Under the pieces are notes generated by a model. It searched no databases and had not been told where the DNA came from. It was given only the letters and a program-made list of their open reading frames with translations. A stretch of DNA of 64,000 nucleotides from NCBI RefSeq assembly GCF_001422205.1, contig NZ_LMMJ01000007.1, positions 434,870 through 498,869 on the forward strand, written 5' to 3'. The position numbers were made by a program, and so were the translations under genes. Source of the stretch: Curtobacterium sp. Leaf261 (GTDB taxonomy: Bacteria; Actinomycetota; Actinomycetes; Actinomycetales; Microbacteriaceae). This document shows, piece by piece, positions 1 to 8,562 of this stretch (within the stretch, counting starts at the first letter, position 1; every line of letters begins with the position of its first letter).

Positions 1-611
1 ACGAGCGGTGTGGTCCCGGGGTCGGCGGCCTTGAGCTTCGCCATCGCGGAGAACAGGTCGTCCCAGGTCCATCCGGGCGCGGGCACGGGGATGCCGTCCT
101 TCCGGAACGTGTCGGCGTTGTAGAAGAAGCCGTACGTGTTCGCGAGCGTCGGGATCCCGGCGATGCGCCCCTTGGGTGTCGTCCACGACGCGAGCGCTCC
201 CGGTGAGAAGGCCGACGGGTCGAGGCCGTCCCCGGCGCGGAGCTTCGACGTCCAGTCGTGGAGCAGGCCCTCGGCGGCGAGGTTCTGCGCCTCGGCCGTC
301 GTGCACCAGAAGAAGTCCGGAGCCTTCCGCGCGATCATCAGGCTCGCGAGCTTCTGGGCGTAGTCGGCGTTCGGCGAGTCGCTCCGCTCGACCCGGATGC
401 CCGACTCCTTCGTGAACTTCGCCATCGCCGCGTCGAAGGCGGTGTTCGTCGGGATCGACTCCCAGGTCATGTAGGTGACCGCCGCCGGCTCGGACGCCGA
501 TCCGGCAGCGCTGCACCCGGTGAGCGCGAGCCCGGCCATGCCGACCGCTGCGAGCGCAGCGATCCATCGTGTGCGACGCACGGGGCGTCGTTCGGTTCGT
601 CGTCCGGTCAT
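1..611 (-). CDS. Sugar ABC transporter substrate-binding lipoprotein (partial)
   Basis: Extracellular solute-binding protein of a carbohydrate ABC importer, expected to capture a sugar or oligosaccharide outside the membrane and deliver it to the two permeases encoded just upstream. About 203 residues are visible; the C-terminus and stop lie beyond the window edge. The N-terminus has Arg residues, a hydrophobic stretch and a lipobox LALTGC with the lipidated Cys at residue 33. The mature part begins with the family-typical VTYMTWESIPTN. The ATG at 611 overlaps the stop of the permease gene (ATGA at 608-611), so it is the fourth gene of a translationally coupled operon. No ATPase gene is seen; such importers often share a housekeeping MsmK-type ATPase. 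Confidence 0.9.
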   Translation of the reverse strand, partial: MTGRRTERRPVRRTRWIAALAAVGMAGLALTGCSAAGSASEPAAVTYMTWESIPTNTAFDAAMAKFTKESGIRVERSDSPNADYAQKLASLMIARKAPDFFWCTTAEAQNLAAEGLLHDWTSKLRAGDGLDPSAFSPGALASWTTPKGRIAGIPTLANTYGFFYNADTFRKDGIPVPAPGWTWDDLFSAMAKLKAADPGTTPL

Positions 612-1525
612 TTCGAGATCGTCCCCAGCGAGCCGATGCCCTCCATGAAGTACCGCTGCGCCAGGAAGAACAGCGCGAGCGGCGGCAGCATGAACAGCAG
701 GTTGGTCGCCATGTAGTAGTTGTACTGGGAGCCCGCGGTGTCACTGAGGAAGGACGCCATGCCGAGCGACAGGGTGAACTTCGACGACGTCGTCAGGTAG
801 ACGAGCGGGTTGAGGTAGTCGTTCCACGCGAGCTGGAAGGACATGATCGCGACCGTGATCCACACCGGCTTCGTGATCGGCAGCATGATCTTCGTGAAGA
901 TCGTCCAGTGCCCCGCGCCGTCGATGAGCGCGGACTCGTCGATGTACCGCGGGATCGACTGGTAGTACTGCCGGGCGAGGAACACGAAGATCGGGCTCCC
1001 GAAGAACGCCGGGAGCACGAGCGGCACCCACGTGTCGATGAGCCCGAGCGAGATGTACAGGTGCTGCAGCGGGATGAGTCCGACGATCCCGGGCACGAAC
1101 AGGCTCCCGGAGATGAGCGCGAACCAGAGCTTCCGGCCGGGGAACTCGATCCGGGAGATCCCGTAGCCGACGATCATCGAGCTCGCCACCGCGCCGAACG
1201 TCGAGATCACCGTGACGATCACCGTGTTGAGCAGCAGCCGGTAGAAGTGGATCTGCGCCGGCCCCGCGACGAAGTTCCCGAAGTCGAACTCCTTCGGCAG
1301 GAACGTCGGCGGCAGCTGGTTGATGTCGCCGTTCGTCTTGAGCGCGATGCTGATCATCCAGACCAGCGGCACGAGCATCGTGACGCCGAGCAGTCCGCAG
1401 AGCACGTACCAGGCGATCCTCGACAGCAGCAGGGGCACCCGCTGGTTCAGCGGCACCCGTCGCTTCGCGGGGATGTCGGCCACGGACGACCTGGCGATCG
1501 TCGGGCGGTCCGTCACGGCGCTCAA
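608..1525 (-). CDS. Carbohydrate ABC transporter permease (MalG-type)
   Basis: Inner-membrane permease subunit of the same sugar importer, 305 residues, normal for the MalG/LacG family. Hydrophobic segments start near residue 30. The EAA loop that contacts the ATPase is recognisable around residues 197-215 (ALIDGAGHWTIFTKIMLP). The start ATG overlaps the stop of the MalF-type gene (1522-1525) and its own stop overlaps the start of the binding protein. The substrate cannot be read from the sequence. Linkage to a GH38 enzyme suggests mannosides. Confidence 0.93.
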   Translation of the reverse strand: MSAVTDRPTIARSSVADIPAKRRVPLNQRVPLLLSRIAWYVLCGLLGVTMLVPLVWMISIALKTNGDINQLPPTFLPKEFDFGNFVAGPAQIHFYRLLLNTVIVTVISTFGAVASSMIVGYGISRIEFPGRKLWFALISGSLFVPGIVGLIPLQHLYISLGLIDTWVPLVLPAFFGSPIFVFLARQYYQSIPRYIDESALIDGAGHWTIFTKIMLPITKPVWITVAIMSFQLAWNDYLNPLVYLTTSSKFTLSLGMASFLSDTAGSQYNYYMATNLLFMLPPLALFFLAQRYFMEGIGSLGTISK

Positions 1526-2499
1526 GCCGCACCCCCGGCGGAGAAGCGCCCGCGGGTGACCCGGAGCATGACGAGCGTGACGATCATCACGATCACGAAC
1601 AGCACCCAGACCTCGGCGGTCGCGTACCCGAGCTGCGGCGACGAGATGAAGTTCGCGAAGCCGTCCGTGTAGATCTTGTACATGAGGAGGTTCGTCGAGA
1701 CACCCGGTCCGCCCTTGGTGAGGATCGCGACCTGGTTGAACGTCTGGAACGCGGCGTTCAGCTGCAGGACGAGCTGGAGCAGCAGGATCGGGCCGATCAT
1801 CGGCAGCGTGATCGTGAAGAAGCGACGGATCGCTCCGGCACCGTCGACCTTGGCCGCCTCGATGAGCTCCGTCGGCACGGCCTGGAGCCCCGCGAGGAAG
1901 ATGATCATCGTCCCGCCGACGCCCCAGACGCCGACGATGAGGATCGACGCGAGCGCGACCTTGGCGTCACCGAGCCACATGCTCGTGGGCAGGTGGAGGA
2001 AGCGCAGGACCTCGTTCGCGAGTCCGTACGTCGGGTCGTAGATGTACTTCCACAGCGTCAGGACCGCGACGGCCGGCAGCACCACCGGCAGGTAGAAGAG
2101 CGTGCGGAAGAGCCGGACGCCACGGAGCGCACGGTTCACGACGACCGCGAGCCCGAGTCCCGCGGCGATGGTCACCGGCACCGAGATGACGACCCAGAGG
2201 AGCGTCACCTCGATGGACGGCCAGAACTTGGTGTCCTGTGTGAACATCCGGACGTAGTTGTCGAGCCCGATCCACCGCGCGGGTGTCAGGCCGTTCCAGT
2301 CGGTGAACGAGTGGTAGAGCGATGTCACCATCGGGTAGGCCACGAACAGCACGAGGCCGATGATCGCGGGCAGGATGAACAGGTAGCCGGCGACGACGTC
2401 GTTCCGCCGCCTGCCGGTTCGACGTGGCGGCGGGTCGCTCCGCCGTCCGATGGACGTCGCGGCCGCCGCTGGTGGGGCGGCCGCTGTGGTGTCGGTCAT
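1522..2499 (-). CDS. Carbohydrate ABC transporter permease (MalF-type)
   Basis: Second membrane subunit of the importer, 325 residues. The N-terminal 35 residues are Ala/Pro/Arg-rich and cytosolic, followed by a first membrane segment (YLFILPAIIGLVLFVAYP). The EAA motif EAAKVDGAGAIRRFF lies near residues 212-232, as in MalF/UgpA-type permeases. It overlaps the alpha-mannosidase gene upstream by the ATGA at 2496-2499 and the MalG-type gene downstream by another ATGA, so the order mannosidase-permease-permease-binding protein is one transcription unit. Confidence 0.93.
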   Translation of the reverse strand: MTDTTAAAPPAAAATSIGRRSDPPPRRTGRRRNDVVAGYLFILPAIIGLVLFVAYPMVTSLYHSFTDWNGLTPARWIGLDNYVRMFTQDTKFWPSIEVTLLWVVISVPVTIAAGLGLAVVVNRALRGVRLFRTLFYLPVVLPAVAVLTLWKYIYDPTYGLANEVLRFLHLPTSMWLGDAKVALASILIVGVWGVGGTMIIFLAGLQAVPTELIEAAKVDGAGAIRRFFTITLPMIGPILLLQLVLQLNAAFQTFNQVAILTKGGPGVSTNLLMYKIYTDGFANFISSPQLGYATAEVWVLFVIVMIVTLVMLRVTRGRFSAGGAA

Positions 2500-5400
2500 C
2501 CGATCTCCTCCTCGAGCTCGGCGCCCCGGGAGATCCGGAGCGTGATGATCTGGAACGGGCGGAACTCCAGCGCGGTCGACCGGCCGGCGTCCGCGAGCCG
2601 CTCGAGCTCACGCTCGAGCAGGTCGACGACCGACGCGCCCGTGGCGTCGACGTCCCAGTGCACGGTCACCGCGGTCCGGCTGCCGAGCGACTCGTACAGC
2701 CGGACGACGAGGTCACCCGAGCGGTCCTCGGCGAGCTTCACGCTCTCGACCACGACGCCGACGCCGTCCACGCGGACGACCGGGTCGACGGGTCCGGCAC
2801 CCGAGCGCTCGCGGAGCGGCAGGTTCAGCCGGTGCCCGGCCGTGACCGCGTCGCCGATCGTCGCGTCACTGACCAGTCGGTAGGCGAACCGGTGGCGGCC
2901 CTGGTCGGCCTCAGGGTCCGGGTAGCGCGGTGCGCGGAGCAGCGAGAGACGGACCTCGGTGCCCGGGAGTCCGCCGTCGTCGCCGTCCCGCCGTCGGACG
3001 TCGTGTCCGTAGGTCGAGTCGTTCGCGATCGCCACCCCGAAGCCGGGCTCGCCGACGTGCACCCAGCGGTGTGCGGCAATCTCGAACTTCGCGGCGTCCC
3101 ACGTGGTGTTCTGGTGGGTGGGCCGCTGGATGTGGCCGAACTGGATCTCGGACGTCGAGACGTCGGTGCGGACGTCGAGCGGGAACGCGACCTTGAGGAA
3201 CCGCTCGGCCTCGTGCCAGTCCACCTCCGTGACGTAGTCGATCTCCGCGGCCCCCGGCCGGAGCGTCGTCCGCTGCACCGACGAGGACCTGCCGAAGTGG
3301 CGCTCGACCACGATCGTCGCCGAGCCGTCCTCGGCCCGCTCGACCCGGAGGTCGTCGACGTCGTCGAGCACACGGCCGGTCGCGAGGTAGTGCTCATCGA
3401 CGTCCCATGCGTCGAACGCGTTCGGGAGGTCCTGGTGCAGGACGAGGTCACCCACGCGGGCGCCGGGGGCGACCAGCTCGCGACCGCGACGGAGGTCGCG
3501 GACGCTGACCGCGCCTCCAGTCCGGTCGACGACCACCCGGAGTACGCCGTTGTCGAGCACGGTCGCGTCGTCCTCCTGGCGCACGTCGACCGAGCGGTCG
3601 GACGGGAGGGACGGGTCGGCCCCGGTGGGACCCGCACCGAGCGCGGGCACACCGTCGGTCTCCTGCGAACCCGCGTTGAACGCGAGTGCGGTGCCGCCCG
3701 TCCCGGCGAGGACGTCGAGTGCCGCGTCGACGACCGACTCGAGTTCGACACGGACGGCGGCGTACGCCTCGGCCGCCTGCCGGTGCACCCAGCCGATCGA
3801 GGACCCCGGCAGGATGTCGTGGAACTGGTGCAGCAGCACGGTCTTCCAGAGCCGGTCGAGCGCGTCGTAGGGGTACGGGGCCCCGTACCGGAGCGTCGCC
3901 GTGGTGCTCCAGAGTTCGGCCTCGCGGAGCAGGTGCTCGCTCCGGCGGTTGCCCTGCTTCATCGCGGCCTGCGACGTGTAGGTGCCGCGGTGTCCCTCGA
4001 GGTAGAGCTCCCCCACCCAGGTCGGGGCGTTCGGGTACTCGCGCTCGGCTGCCTCGAAGAACGACCTCGGCGTCGCGTGCTCCACGACCGGCGACCCCTC
4101 GAGGTCGGCCTGCCGGCGGGCGCGCTCCATCATCACGATCGTCGGGCCGCCACCACCGTCGCCGTGGCCGAAGGGCACGATCGAGGTCGTCGCGTCGCCG
4201 TGGTCGCGGAAGTTCGACGACGCGTGCTGCAGCTCCCGCGGGGTGAGCTCTGAGAGGTAGCTGTCCACCGGCGGCATGTGGCTGAAGAGCGTCGTGCCGT
4301 CGATGCCCTGCCAGCGGAACGTGTGGTGCGGGAACCGGTCCGTCGGGGTGCCCCAGGAGAGCTTCTGCGTCAGGAACCAGCGGTAGCCGGCGAGGGACGC
4401 GATCTGCGGGAGTGCCGCCGTGTACCCGAAGGAGTCCGGCAGCCACACCTCCTCGGGCTCGAACCCGAACCTGTCGGCGAAGTACCGCTTGCCGTGCACC
4501 ATCTGCCGGACGAGGGCTTCGCCACCCGGCAGGTTCGTGTCCGACTCCACCCACATGCCGCCGGCCGGGATCCACTGCCCGCGCGCCACCGCCGCGGTGA
4601 TCCGGGCGAAGAGGTCCGGGTGTGTCTGCTCGATCCACGCGTACTGCTGCGGCTGGGAGCAGGCGAACCGGAACTCCGGGTACCGGTCCATCAGGTCGAG
4701 CACGTTCGAGAAGGTCCGCGTGGCCTTGCGGACGGTCTCGCGGGTGGGCCAGAGCCAGGCGGAGTCGATGTGCGCGTGGCCGATCGCGGCGAGTCGGTGG
4801 GCGCTGGCGTCGGCGCGCTTGGCGAGCTCCGGGGCCAGGACGGCCCGCGCGGCGGTCGCGGTGCCGCGGACGTCGTCGAGGTCGAGTGCGTCGCAGGCCA
4901 GGTCGAGGGCGCGGAGCAGCCGGACCCGGCGGGGGCGGTCGGCCGGGAGCTCCTCCGCCCAGCCGAGCAGGACCTCGAGGTCGACCTCGAGCGCCTGGGT
5001 CTCCGGGTCGAGCACCGCGAGGTCGGCGCGGACGAGTTCGTAGAGCGGCGGGCCGTCCGGGGCGATCCCGTCCCCCAGGTGCGTCGGGCGGAACTGCGCC
5101 GCGGCGACGTCCGGGTTCGCGGCCGCCTCGACCCAGAGCTCCATCCCGGCGTCCTGCCCGACGGTCCCGTCGTCGGTGGACAGGGGCACCCACTGCGAGC
5201 GGGGGTGGATGCCCTTGACGATGCTGCCGTCGGCGCGGTGCACGAGGCCCTCGCACTGGAACCCGGGGCCGGAGTCCGGCTCGAAACCGATGTCCACGAT
5301 GGCGACGAGCGTCGGTCCGACGGCACCGAGGCGGTCGCGGGCGGTGTCGGCGGCAGCGATCGCCCGGCGCCAGTCACCGGGGACGCTCCCGGTCAGGTGG

Positions 5401-5618
5401 AGCCAGCTCGTGGTCCACGCTGGGCCCCACGGGTCGCCGACGTACGCCGGACGGAACTCCTCGACGGAACCGGTCGCCGCGCCGAAGGGCTCCGGCTCCC
5501 CGGGGAGGTCGCGGATGGTGATCGAGAGCGGCGTCGTCACCACCTCGACGGCAGGTCGGATGCGCTCCCGGAGGATGCGTGCGGCGCGGTCGATGACGCG
5601 CTGGGGGTCGCTGTGCAT
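2496..5618 (-). CDS. Alpha-mannosidase, glycoside hydrolase family 38
   Basis: Retaining Zn-dependent exo-alpha-mannosidase of the large cytosolic type, 1040 residues from the chosen start. The GH38 core begins with GHAHIDSAWLWP near residue 280, supplying zinc ligands. The nucleophile motif LPDSFGY is near residue 393, followed by the mid domain and C-terminal beta-domains. I chose ATG 5618 because a GCGAGGAG ribosome site precedes it; the open frame extends further upstream to 5684 but into the operator region. No signal peptide is present, so it acts on sugar imported by the downstream ABC transporter. It is the first gene of the four-gene operon and is transcribed away from the glycosidase at 5722. 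Specificity (free mannobiose, N-glycan-derived or plant mannosides) is inference. Confidence 0.95.
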   Translation of the reverse strand: MHSDPQRVIDRAARILRERIRPAVEVVTTPLSITIRDLPGEPEPFGAATGSVEEFRPAYVGDPWGPAWTTSWLHLTGSVPGDWRRAIAAADTARDRLGAVGPTLVAIVDIGFEPDSGPGFQCEGLVHRADGSIVKGIHPRSQWVPLSTDDGTVGQDAGMELWVEAAANPDVAAAQFRPTHLGDGIAPDGPPLYELVRADLAVLDPETQALEVDLEVLLGWAEELPADRPRRVRLLRALDLACDALDLDDVRGTATAARAVLAPELAKRADASAHRLAAIGHAHIDSAWLWPTRETVRKATRTFSNVLDLMDRYPEFRFACSQPQQYAWIEQTHPDLFARITAAVARGQWIPAGGMWVESDTNLPGGEALVRQMVHGKRYFADRFGFEPEEVWLPDSFGYTAALPQIASLAGYRWFLTQKLSWGTPTDRFPHHTFRWQGIDGTTLFSHMPPVDSYLSELTPRELQHASSNFRDHGDATTSIVPFGHGDGGGGPTIVMMERARRQADLEGSPVVEHATPRSFFEAAEREYPNAPTWVGELYLEGHRGTYTSQAAMKQGNRRSEHLLREAELWSTTATLRYGAPYPYDALDRLWKTVLLHQFHDILPGSSIGWVHRQAAEAYAAVRVELESVVDAALDVLAGTGGTALAFNAGSQETDGVPALGAGPTGADPSLPSDRSVDVRQEDDATVLDNGVLRVVVDRTGGAVSVRDLRRGRELVAPGARVGDLVLHQDLPNAFDAWDVDEHYLATGRVLDDVDDLRVERAEDGSATIVVERHFGRSSSVQRTTLRPGAAEIDYVTEVDWHEAERFLKVAFPLDVRTDVSTSEIQFGHIQRPTHQNTTWDAAKFEIAAHRWVHVGEPGFGVAIANDSTYGHDVRRRDGDDGGLPGTEVRLSLLRAPRYPDPEADQGRHRFAYRLVSDATIGDAVTAGHRLNLPLRERSGAGPVDPVVRVDGVGVVVESVKLAEDRSGDLVVRLYESLGSRTAVTVHWDVDATGASVVDLLERELERLADAGRSTALEFRPFQIITLRISRGAELEEEIG

Positions 5619-5678
5619 CGGTGTCACAACTCCTCGCTGAGTCGGCTGCGGCCGTGAGCACGACCCCGAACAGCAGTG

Positions 5679-5711
5679 TGACAACGTTGACTACGAATGT
5701 CAACGTTGTCA
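5679..5711. promoter_or_regulatory. Twin LacI-type operator in divergent promoter
   Basis: A perfect 13-bp inverted repeat, TGACAACGTTGAC at 5679-5691 and GTCAACGTTGTCA at 5699-5711, with a 7-bp spacer. Each arm is itself close to the CG-centred palindrome TGACAACGTTGTCA typical of LacI-family operators. It lies between the divergent mannosidase operon and the glycosidase gene, directly beside the latter's start, so one repressor could control both. No LacI-type gene is in the window. Confidence 0.75.
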
Positions 5712-5721
5712 TGATGAGGTC

Positions 5722-7128
5722 ATGCATGATGGAGCGATGGAACCGCACCTGTCGTCGACGACACGCCCCTGGCTCGGATCACTGTTCGCGACGGCGGTGC
5801 AGACCCTCGACCGGAACATCGTCGCGGACGACCGCGGCACGTACGTCCGTGCCGGCGACGGGTACGTCGATCCCTGGACGCGCGACGCCGCCCTGAACAG
5901 CTGGGGCGCGGCGGCGGTCATCCGCCCCGAGGCCGCCAGGGCGACGCTCCTCCGGGTGTGCGAGGAGCTGCCCGACGGCACGACGGTGATCGCCCAGGAC
6001 GAGCAGTGGTGGGACCAGATCGTCTGGGTGGTCGCGGCTCGGGACCTCGCCGTCACCACGGGCGACCGGGCGTTCCTCCGGACGGCGCTCGAGGTCGGCC
6101 TGGCCTCGCACGCGATCCTGCACCGGGACCGGTTCCGGCCGCGGTGGGGGCTCTACGCGGGGCCGGCGCTCATGCAGGACGGGATCTCCGGACTCCCGAC
6201 ACCACCGGCGACCACGGACGAGCCGACGTCGTTCGTGCTCGACTACCCGGACGCGCACGAGGTGATGACCCTGTCGACGAACGTCCTGCACGTCGCGGCA
6301 CTCCGGAGCCTCGCGACGACCGCGCGCGAGCTCGGGGAGGACCCCGGCGACCTCGACGACGGTGCCGATCGACTCGTCGAGGCCATCCGCGAGCACCTCG
6401 GCGACGCTGACACGTCCGGCACCACCTTCGGCTACCTCCTGCACGGCACCGGCGACGCGACCGGCGTGCTCGAGCACCACCGCGAGGCGGCCGGCCTGGC
6501 CCTCGCCACCCTGTTCGGCGTCGCGCAGGACGGCACCGCGCCCGAGGTGCTCGCCTCGGTCGGACGCGGTCCAGCCGGTGTCGTGAACGTCGCCCCGCAC
6601 TTCGCGGACCGGTACTCCGACGAGCACCCGGGTCGGCACAACGCGATCTGCTGGCCGATGGTGATGGGGCTCGTCGGGCTCGCGGCGGCAGCCATCGGCG
6701 ACATCGCCGGAGTCGACCGGACCATCGACGACCTCCGGGCGCTGGTCGCCAGGAGCGACGGGCGGTTCGACGAGGTGCACGACGCCGTGACGGGCGCGCC
6801 GTCCGGCGGATGGCAGTGCGGGTTCCTCTGGGACAGCGAGCCGAACCAGACCTGGTCGGCGACGTCGTTCCTCCGGCTCGTGCACCTCGGGGTCCTCGGT
6901 CTGCACGCCGAGCTCGGCGGCCTGCGACTCGAGCCGCTGCGTCCGGCGGACGGCGAGGTCGTCACCGCCACCGGGGTGCCGTTCCGCGGGGCGACGTTCG
7001 ACCTGACGATCGAGCCGGGCGACCGGCACGCCGTCACCGTCGACGGCGTCGAGGTGCCGGAGGGCACCGTGCACCTGCCGGGCGACGCGACCGGACACCA
7101 CGTCGTCCACGTCGTCGTCGCACGCTGA
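5722..7128 (+). CDS. Putative (alpha/alpha)6-barrel glycosidase
   Basis: 468-residue soluble protein resembling six-hairpin glycosidases (families such as GH15, GH63 or GH125; I cannot assign the family). The N-terminal YVDPWTRDAALNSWGAAAV has the WTRD pattern that carries a catalytic or substrate-binding Asp. Further on are QDEQWWDQIVWVVAARDLA and a Trp-rich segment (GWQCGFLWDSEPNQTWSATSF), with a short beta-rich tail. No signal peptide, so cytoplasmic. It is divergent from the mannosidase operon and shares its operator, so it probably processes a related imported glycan. ATG 5722 and ATG 5737 are both possible starts; neither has ideal ribosome-site spacing. Confidence 0.75.
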   Translation: MHDGAMEPHLSSTTRPWLGSLFATAVQTLDRNIVADDRGTYVRAGDGYVDPWTRDAALNSWGAAAVIRPEAARATLLRVCEELPDGTTVIAQDEQWWDQIVWVVAARDLAVTTGDRAFLRTALEVGLASHAILHRDRFRPRWGLYAGPALMQDGISGLPTPPATTDEPTSFVLDYPDAHEVMTLSTNVLHVAALRSLATTARELGEDPGDLDDGADRLVEAIREHLGDADTSGTTFGYLLHGTGDATGVLEHHREAAGLALATLFGVAQDGTAPEVLASVGRGPAGVVNVAPHFADRYSDEHPGRHNAICWPMVMGLVGLAAAAIGDIAGVDRTIDDLRALVARSDGRFDEVHDAVTGAPSGGWQCGFLWDSEPNQTWSATSFLRLVHLGVLGLHAELGGLRLEPLRPADGEVVTATGVPFRGATFDLTIEPGDRHAVTVDGVEVPEGTVHLPGDATGHHVVHVVVAR

Positions 7129-7152
7129 GCGCTGCCGGCGGTGACCGGAGGA

Positions 7153-7197
7153 CGGCCTGGAGGCACGGGGCGGGCCCGCACCGTCCCTCCAGTCCGG
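7153..7197. repeat. Dispersed palindromic repeat, family 1
   Basis: Inverted copies of the CTGGAGGCACGG / CCGTCCCTCCAG type around a GC-rich loop, between the converging glycosidase and ABM-domain genes. It belongs to the same family as 13107-13154 and 14659-14762 and may also act as a bidirectional terminator. Confidence 0.7.
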
Positions 7198-7225
7198 CTC
7201 GGATCACCACCGGACCGTCGGCCGA

Positions 7226-7525
7226 CTACAGCGCGACGGTGCGCGCGAACGTCCTCGTGACGGGCGGCGCGGCCAGGACCGTCCCGAGGACGGCGGCACC
7301 CTCGGGGGTGGCGCGCCACGCGACGTAGGCATCGTGGTCCGCCGTGGTCGCCCACGTCTCGCGGACCACCATGCGGGTCGGGTCGGCGTCGTCCACGAGG
7401 ACCTCGAGCGACTCGTTGCCGGGGAACGCCCCGGTCTGCGCGAGCGTCTCGCGGATGGCCGACTCGGCCTCCTCGGTGGTTGCGTCCGCGCGCAGCTGGA
7501 TCTCGAGGAACACCGTCGTCGTCAT
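7226..7525 (-). CDS. Antibiotic biosynthesis monooxygenase (ABM) domain protein
   Basis: 99-residue dimeric alpha+beta barrel protein of the ABM superfamily (quinol monooxygenase YgiN-like). Visible features are FLEIQLRADATTEEAE at the start, VLVDDADPTRMVVRETWATTADHDAYVAW in the middle and a VTRTFARTVAL end, the usual single-domain pattern. The ATG at 7525 matches the start of the domain; an open frame continues upstream without domain match. Such proteins oxidise small aromatic substrates without cofactor or have no known activity. No operon partner; the GntR gene is upstream on the same strand with a 153-bp gap in which I see only GC-rich sequence. Confidence 0.8.
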   Translation of the reverse strand: MTTTVFLEIQLRADATTEEAESAIRETLAQTGAFPGNESLEVLVDDADPTRMVVRETWATTADHDAYVAWRATPEGAAVLGTVLAAPPVTRTFARTVAL

Positions 7526-7678
7526 GTCTGACCACTCTCGTCCGGGGTCGCGGGCGCACCGGTCGGTACACCCTCCCCCGGGTGGCAACCCGCGGGCCGT
7601 CGCCGTTGTTCCGCCGCGGTCGTCCCCTCGCCGTGTCGTCCCGTGCGGGTTGCGCCGTACGGGTCGCGCCGTGGGCAG

Positions 7679-8428
7679 TCAGTGCGCGATGGAACCCCGG
7701 AACCGGTAGCGGTCGGCGCGGTAGACGGCACGCGTCATCTCGATCGGCTTGCGGTCGGCGTTCAGCGCGACCTGGTCCGCCACGAGCACGGGCGTCGCGT
7801 CGAGGATCTCGAGGAGTGACCGCTCCTCGGCGGTGGGGTGCCGGGCCTCGACCTCGTAGTTCGCGACGATCGGGATCTGCGGCGGGGACGCCGTGCGGAG
7901 CGTCGTGAAGAGCGACGCCGTCCGGAAGTCGACGTCGACGATCTCCGGGCAGATCGCCAGCGGGATCCGGTTGTGCTCGTGGACGACCACGTTCCCGTCG
8001 ATCGCGCGCAGCCGCACCAGCGAGAACACCGGTGCGCCCGGTGCGATGCCGAGCCGGTCCGCCTCGTCGACGGTGCTCGCGCGGACCTCCGACTCCATCA
8101 CCCGGGCGCTCGTCGGCAGTCCCTTCGCGGCGGCGAGCTCCGCGAACCCCTGGACGCCGGTCGTGGGCAGGACGGCGGGTGGGCTGACGAACCACCCGCG
8201 CGACGCCGCCGATGCGACGATGCCCCGCTCCGCGAGCTCTGCGAGCGCGGACCGGAGTGTCACGCGGGAGACGCCGTACCGCACGGCGAGGTCACGCTCG
8301 GGCGGCAGGCGATCGCCGGGAGCGGCACCGCCGGACTCCAGGTCCGCGGCGATCCGGTCCGCCGTGACCTCGAAGACGCGCTGCCCGGGCACGGTCATGC
8401 GCGAGGTCGTGAGTGGGTCGGCCGCCAT
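7679..8428 (-). CDS. GntR-family transcriptional regulator with UTRA domain
   Basis: 249-residue HutC-subfamily repressor. The winged helix-turn-helix (about residues 12-80) contains LPPERDLAVRYGVSRVTLRSALAEL with the usual PxxR...S recognition elements. It is followed by a ligand-binding UTRA domain to the C-terminus (for example VHEHNRIPLAICPEIVD). The start at 8428 places the HTH at its normal distance. It is divergent from the GatZ/AgaS/kinase operon; regulators of this subfamily bind amino-sugar phosphates (NagR, DasR, AgaR types), so control of that operon is the natural inference. The 5' spacer contains several TACCAATA and GACCA motifs that could be its sites. Confidence 0.88.
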   Translation of the reverse strand: MAADPLTTSRMTVPGQRVFEVTADRIAADLESGGAAPGDRLPPERDLAVRYGVSRVTLRSALAELAERGIVASAASRGWFVSPPAVLPTTGVQGFAELAAAKGLPTSARVMESEVRASTVDEADRLGIAPGAPVFSLVRLRAIDGNVVVHEHNRIPLAICPEIVDVDFRTASLFTTLRTASPPQIPIVANYEVEARHPTAEERSLLEILDATPVLVADQVALNADRKPIEMTRAVYRADRYRFRGSIAH

Positions 8429-8444
8429 GTCACCAGGGTACCGT

Positions 8445-8519
8445 TGTAGACCAAAGGCGTACCAATAAGGTGTGTTGACGGACCACAGCAATACCAATAG
8501 GCTCCAAACACAGACCAGG
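8445..8519 (+). promoter_or_regulatory. Promoter/operator region of the amino-sugar operon
   Basis: A TTGACG -35 (8475-8480), a 17-bp gap and a TAGGCT -10 (8498-8503) give a plausible vegetative promoter for the operon starting at 8563. Around it are repeated half-sites: TACCAATAAGG (8460-8470), TACCAATAGG (8493-8502), TGTAGACCA (8445-8453) and AGACCAGG (8512-8519). They overlap both promoter elements, as expected for GntR-type repression, and TAGACCA resembles half of a DasR-type site. Confidence 0.5.
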
Positions 8520-8562
8520 ATTCCCCGGTCGGATGGACCGCAGTGCGAAGGAGGACGCGCGG

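Noticed and set aside
2424-4253. 609-codon plus-strand frame opposite the alpha-mannosidase
   Set aside because: GH38 motifs on the minus strand are decisive; the plus frame has no recognisable feature.
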